Shown one piece after another: positions 6,433 through 6,677 of a DNA stretch of 6,677 nt. The DNA lies in contig DATBIK010000077.1 in assembly GCA_036556985.1 (NCBI GenBank), forward strand, positions 1 to 6,677, in the 5' to 3' direction. The notes beneath the pieces were generated by a model. That model was not told the origin of the DNA. It worked only from the letters and a program-made list of their open reading frames with translations, and did not search any database. Position 1 is the stretch's first letter. Every line of letters starts with the position of its first letter. The DNA is from JAPSGM01 sp036556985. GTDB taxonomy: Bacteria > Chloroflexota > Limnocylindria > QHBO01. The translations under genes and the position numbers were made by a program.

Positions 6433-6457
6433 GAGGCCCCGTGGCCTCGTGGGCCTC
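6433..6457 (-). repeat. Inverted/direct repeat in the fasciclin leader
   Basis: On the minus strand GAGGCC occurs twice (6457-6452 and 6448-6443), followed by one GGCCTC (6438-6433). Either copy can pair with GGCCTC, the nearer one giving a 6-bp stem with a 4-base loop. The hairpin would end 5 bases before the ribosome binding site (6427-6422). It could tune translation or be chance in GC-rich sequence. Apart from this and the promoter-like box before 6535, I see nothing else in the 121 bases between the two divergent genes. Confidence 0.35.
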
Positions 6458-6522
6458 GATACGCTCGAGCCCGGCCAGCGGATCAGCCGGACCGCGGTCG
6501 CGCCGGCGCGCCCTGGTCCTGC

Positions 6523-6528
6523 GACAAT
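6523..6528 (+). promoter_or_regulatory. Predicted -10 box of a leaderless promoter for the gamma-lyase-type gene
   Basis: GACAAT (4 of 6 to TATAAT), preceded by TGC as an extended -10, lies 12 bases upstream of the GTG at 6535, so transcription would start at the GTG. No Shine-Dalgarno is present before this start, which supports a leaderless message. No convincing -35 box is seen in the GC-rich stretch upstream. Confidence 0.4.
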
Positions 6529-6534
6529 GACCCG

Positions 6535-6677
6535 GTGACCGACAAGTTCGAGACGCTCGCGGTGCACGCCGGCGTCGATCCCGATCCCCAGACCGGTGCC
6601 GTGGTGCCGGCCATCCAGATGAGCACGACCTTCAAGCAGGACGCCGTGGGCCAGACGCGCGGCGGCTTCGAGTACGG
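6535..6677 (+). CDS. Cys/Met-metabolism PLP enzyme (cystathionine gamma-lyase/gamma-synthase type), N-terminal fragment
   Basis: 47 codons are visible before the window ends. From GTG the protein reads MTDKFETLAVHAGVDPDP, QTGAVVPAIQMSTTFKQDAVG, then GGFEYG. This is the standard N-terminus of the Cys/Met-metabolism PLP family (FET.A.HAG...TGAVVP.I..STTF.Q...G......YG). Family members include cystathionine gamma-lyase, cystathionine gamma-synthase, and O-acetylhomoserine or methionine gamma-lyase-type enzymes; the specificity residues lie beyond the edge. With a cystathionine beta-synthase-type gene at the other end of the window on the same strand, gamma-lyase (cystathionine to cysteine) is the most attractive choice, by inference. 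An ATG at 6527 is out of frame and stops after three codons, so GTG 6535 is taken as the start. Confidence 0.88.
   Translation, partial: MTDKFETLAVHAGVDPDPQTGAVVPAIQMSTTFKQDAVGQTRGGFEY

Noticed and set aside
6463..6470. GCTCGAGC palindrome and a TATCGA box as a fasciclin promoter
   Set aside because: TATCGA lies in a suitable place on the minus strand, but no -35-like hexamer sits at 16-18 bases, and an 8-base palindrome is common by chance here.
5671..6567. 298-codon minus-strand ORF covering the fasciclin gene
   Set aside because: It is a frame-shifted shadow of the fasciclin gene with Arg/Gly/His-rich composition; the fasciclin frame has the motifs and the signal peptide.
1..6677. Defence system, toxin-antitoxin, phage or transposon
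   Set aside because: No nuclease, methyltransferase, toxin, integrase or transposase motifs, terminal repeats or CRISPR-like spacing were found. The STAND-like ATPase of the regulator ends in a LuxR DNA-binding domain rather than a defence effector.

Overview
This is a high-GC window from a bacterial chromosome, most likely Actinomycetota or Chloroflexota. That guess rests on the GC-rich codon use, GTG starts, two apparently leaderless genes, a very large LuxR-family ATPase regulator, a DUF4242 protein and a secreted fasciclin protein. The phylum cannot be fixed from the sequence alone. I see no rRNA, tRNA, CRISPR array, insertion sequence or integrase.

Layout. (1) Bases 1-222 (+) hold the C-terminus of a cystathionine beta-synthase-type PLP enzyme. 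(2) A leftward block runs from about 4071 down to 274. In transcription order it contains a 56-residue zinc-finger-like microprotein (3901-4071), an 869-residue ATPase/LuxR regulator (1261-3870), an 83-residue DUF4242 protein (928-1179) and a small secreted or membrane-anchored protein of unknown function (274-924). The gaps are 30, 81 and 3 bases, so it could be one operon. (3) Diverging from it is mmsA (4214-5755, +), a CoA-acylating methylmalonate-semialdehyde dehydrogenase. The two transcription units share a 142-bp intergenic region with a promoter for each direction and an 8-bp-arm inverted repeat lying over the mmsA -35 box. (4) mmsA converges on a secreted fasciclin-domain protein (5817-6413, -), with a perfect 15-bp hairpin between them. 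(5) The right edge holds the first 47 codons of a Cys/Met-metabolism PLP enzyme (cystathionine gamma-lyase or gamma-synthase type, from 6535, +).

How they may work together. The enzymes at the two edges are the classic reverse-transsulfuration pair (homocysteine to cystathionine to cysteine), both on the + strand but separated by about 6.3 kb of unrelated genes. The zinc-finger/LuxR/DUF4242/secreted-protein block looks like a regulatory cassette whose signal is unknown. mmsA is the only clear catabolic gene here (valine or myo-inositol breakdown to propionyl-CoA), and its divergent arrangement makes it a candidate target of the adjacent regulator. That link is inference. The most unusual points are the unlisted zinc-finger gene sharing a reading frame with luxR across a single TAG, the inverted repeat over the mmsA promoter, and the secreted protein with a sorting-signal-like tail.
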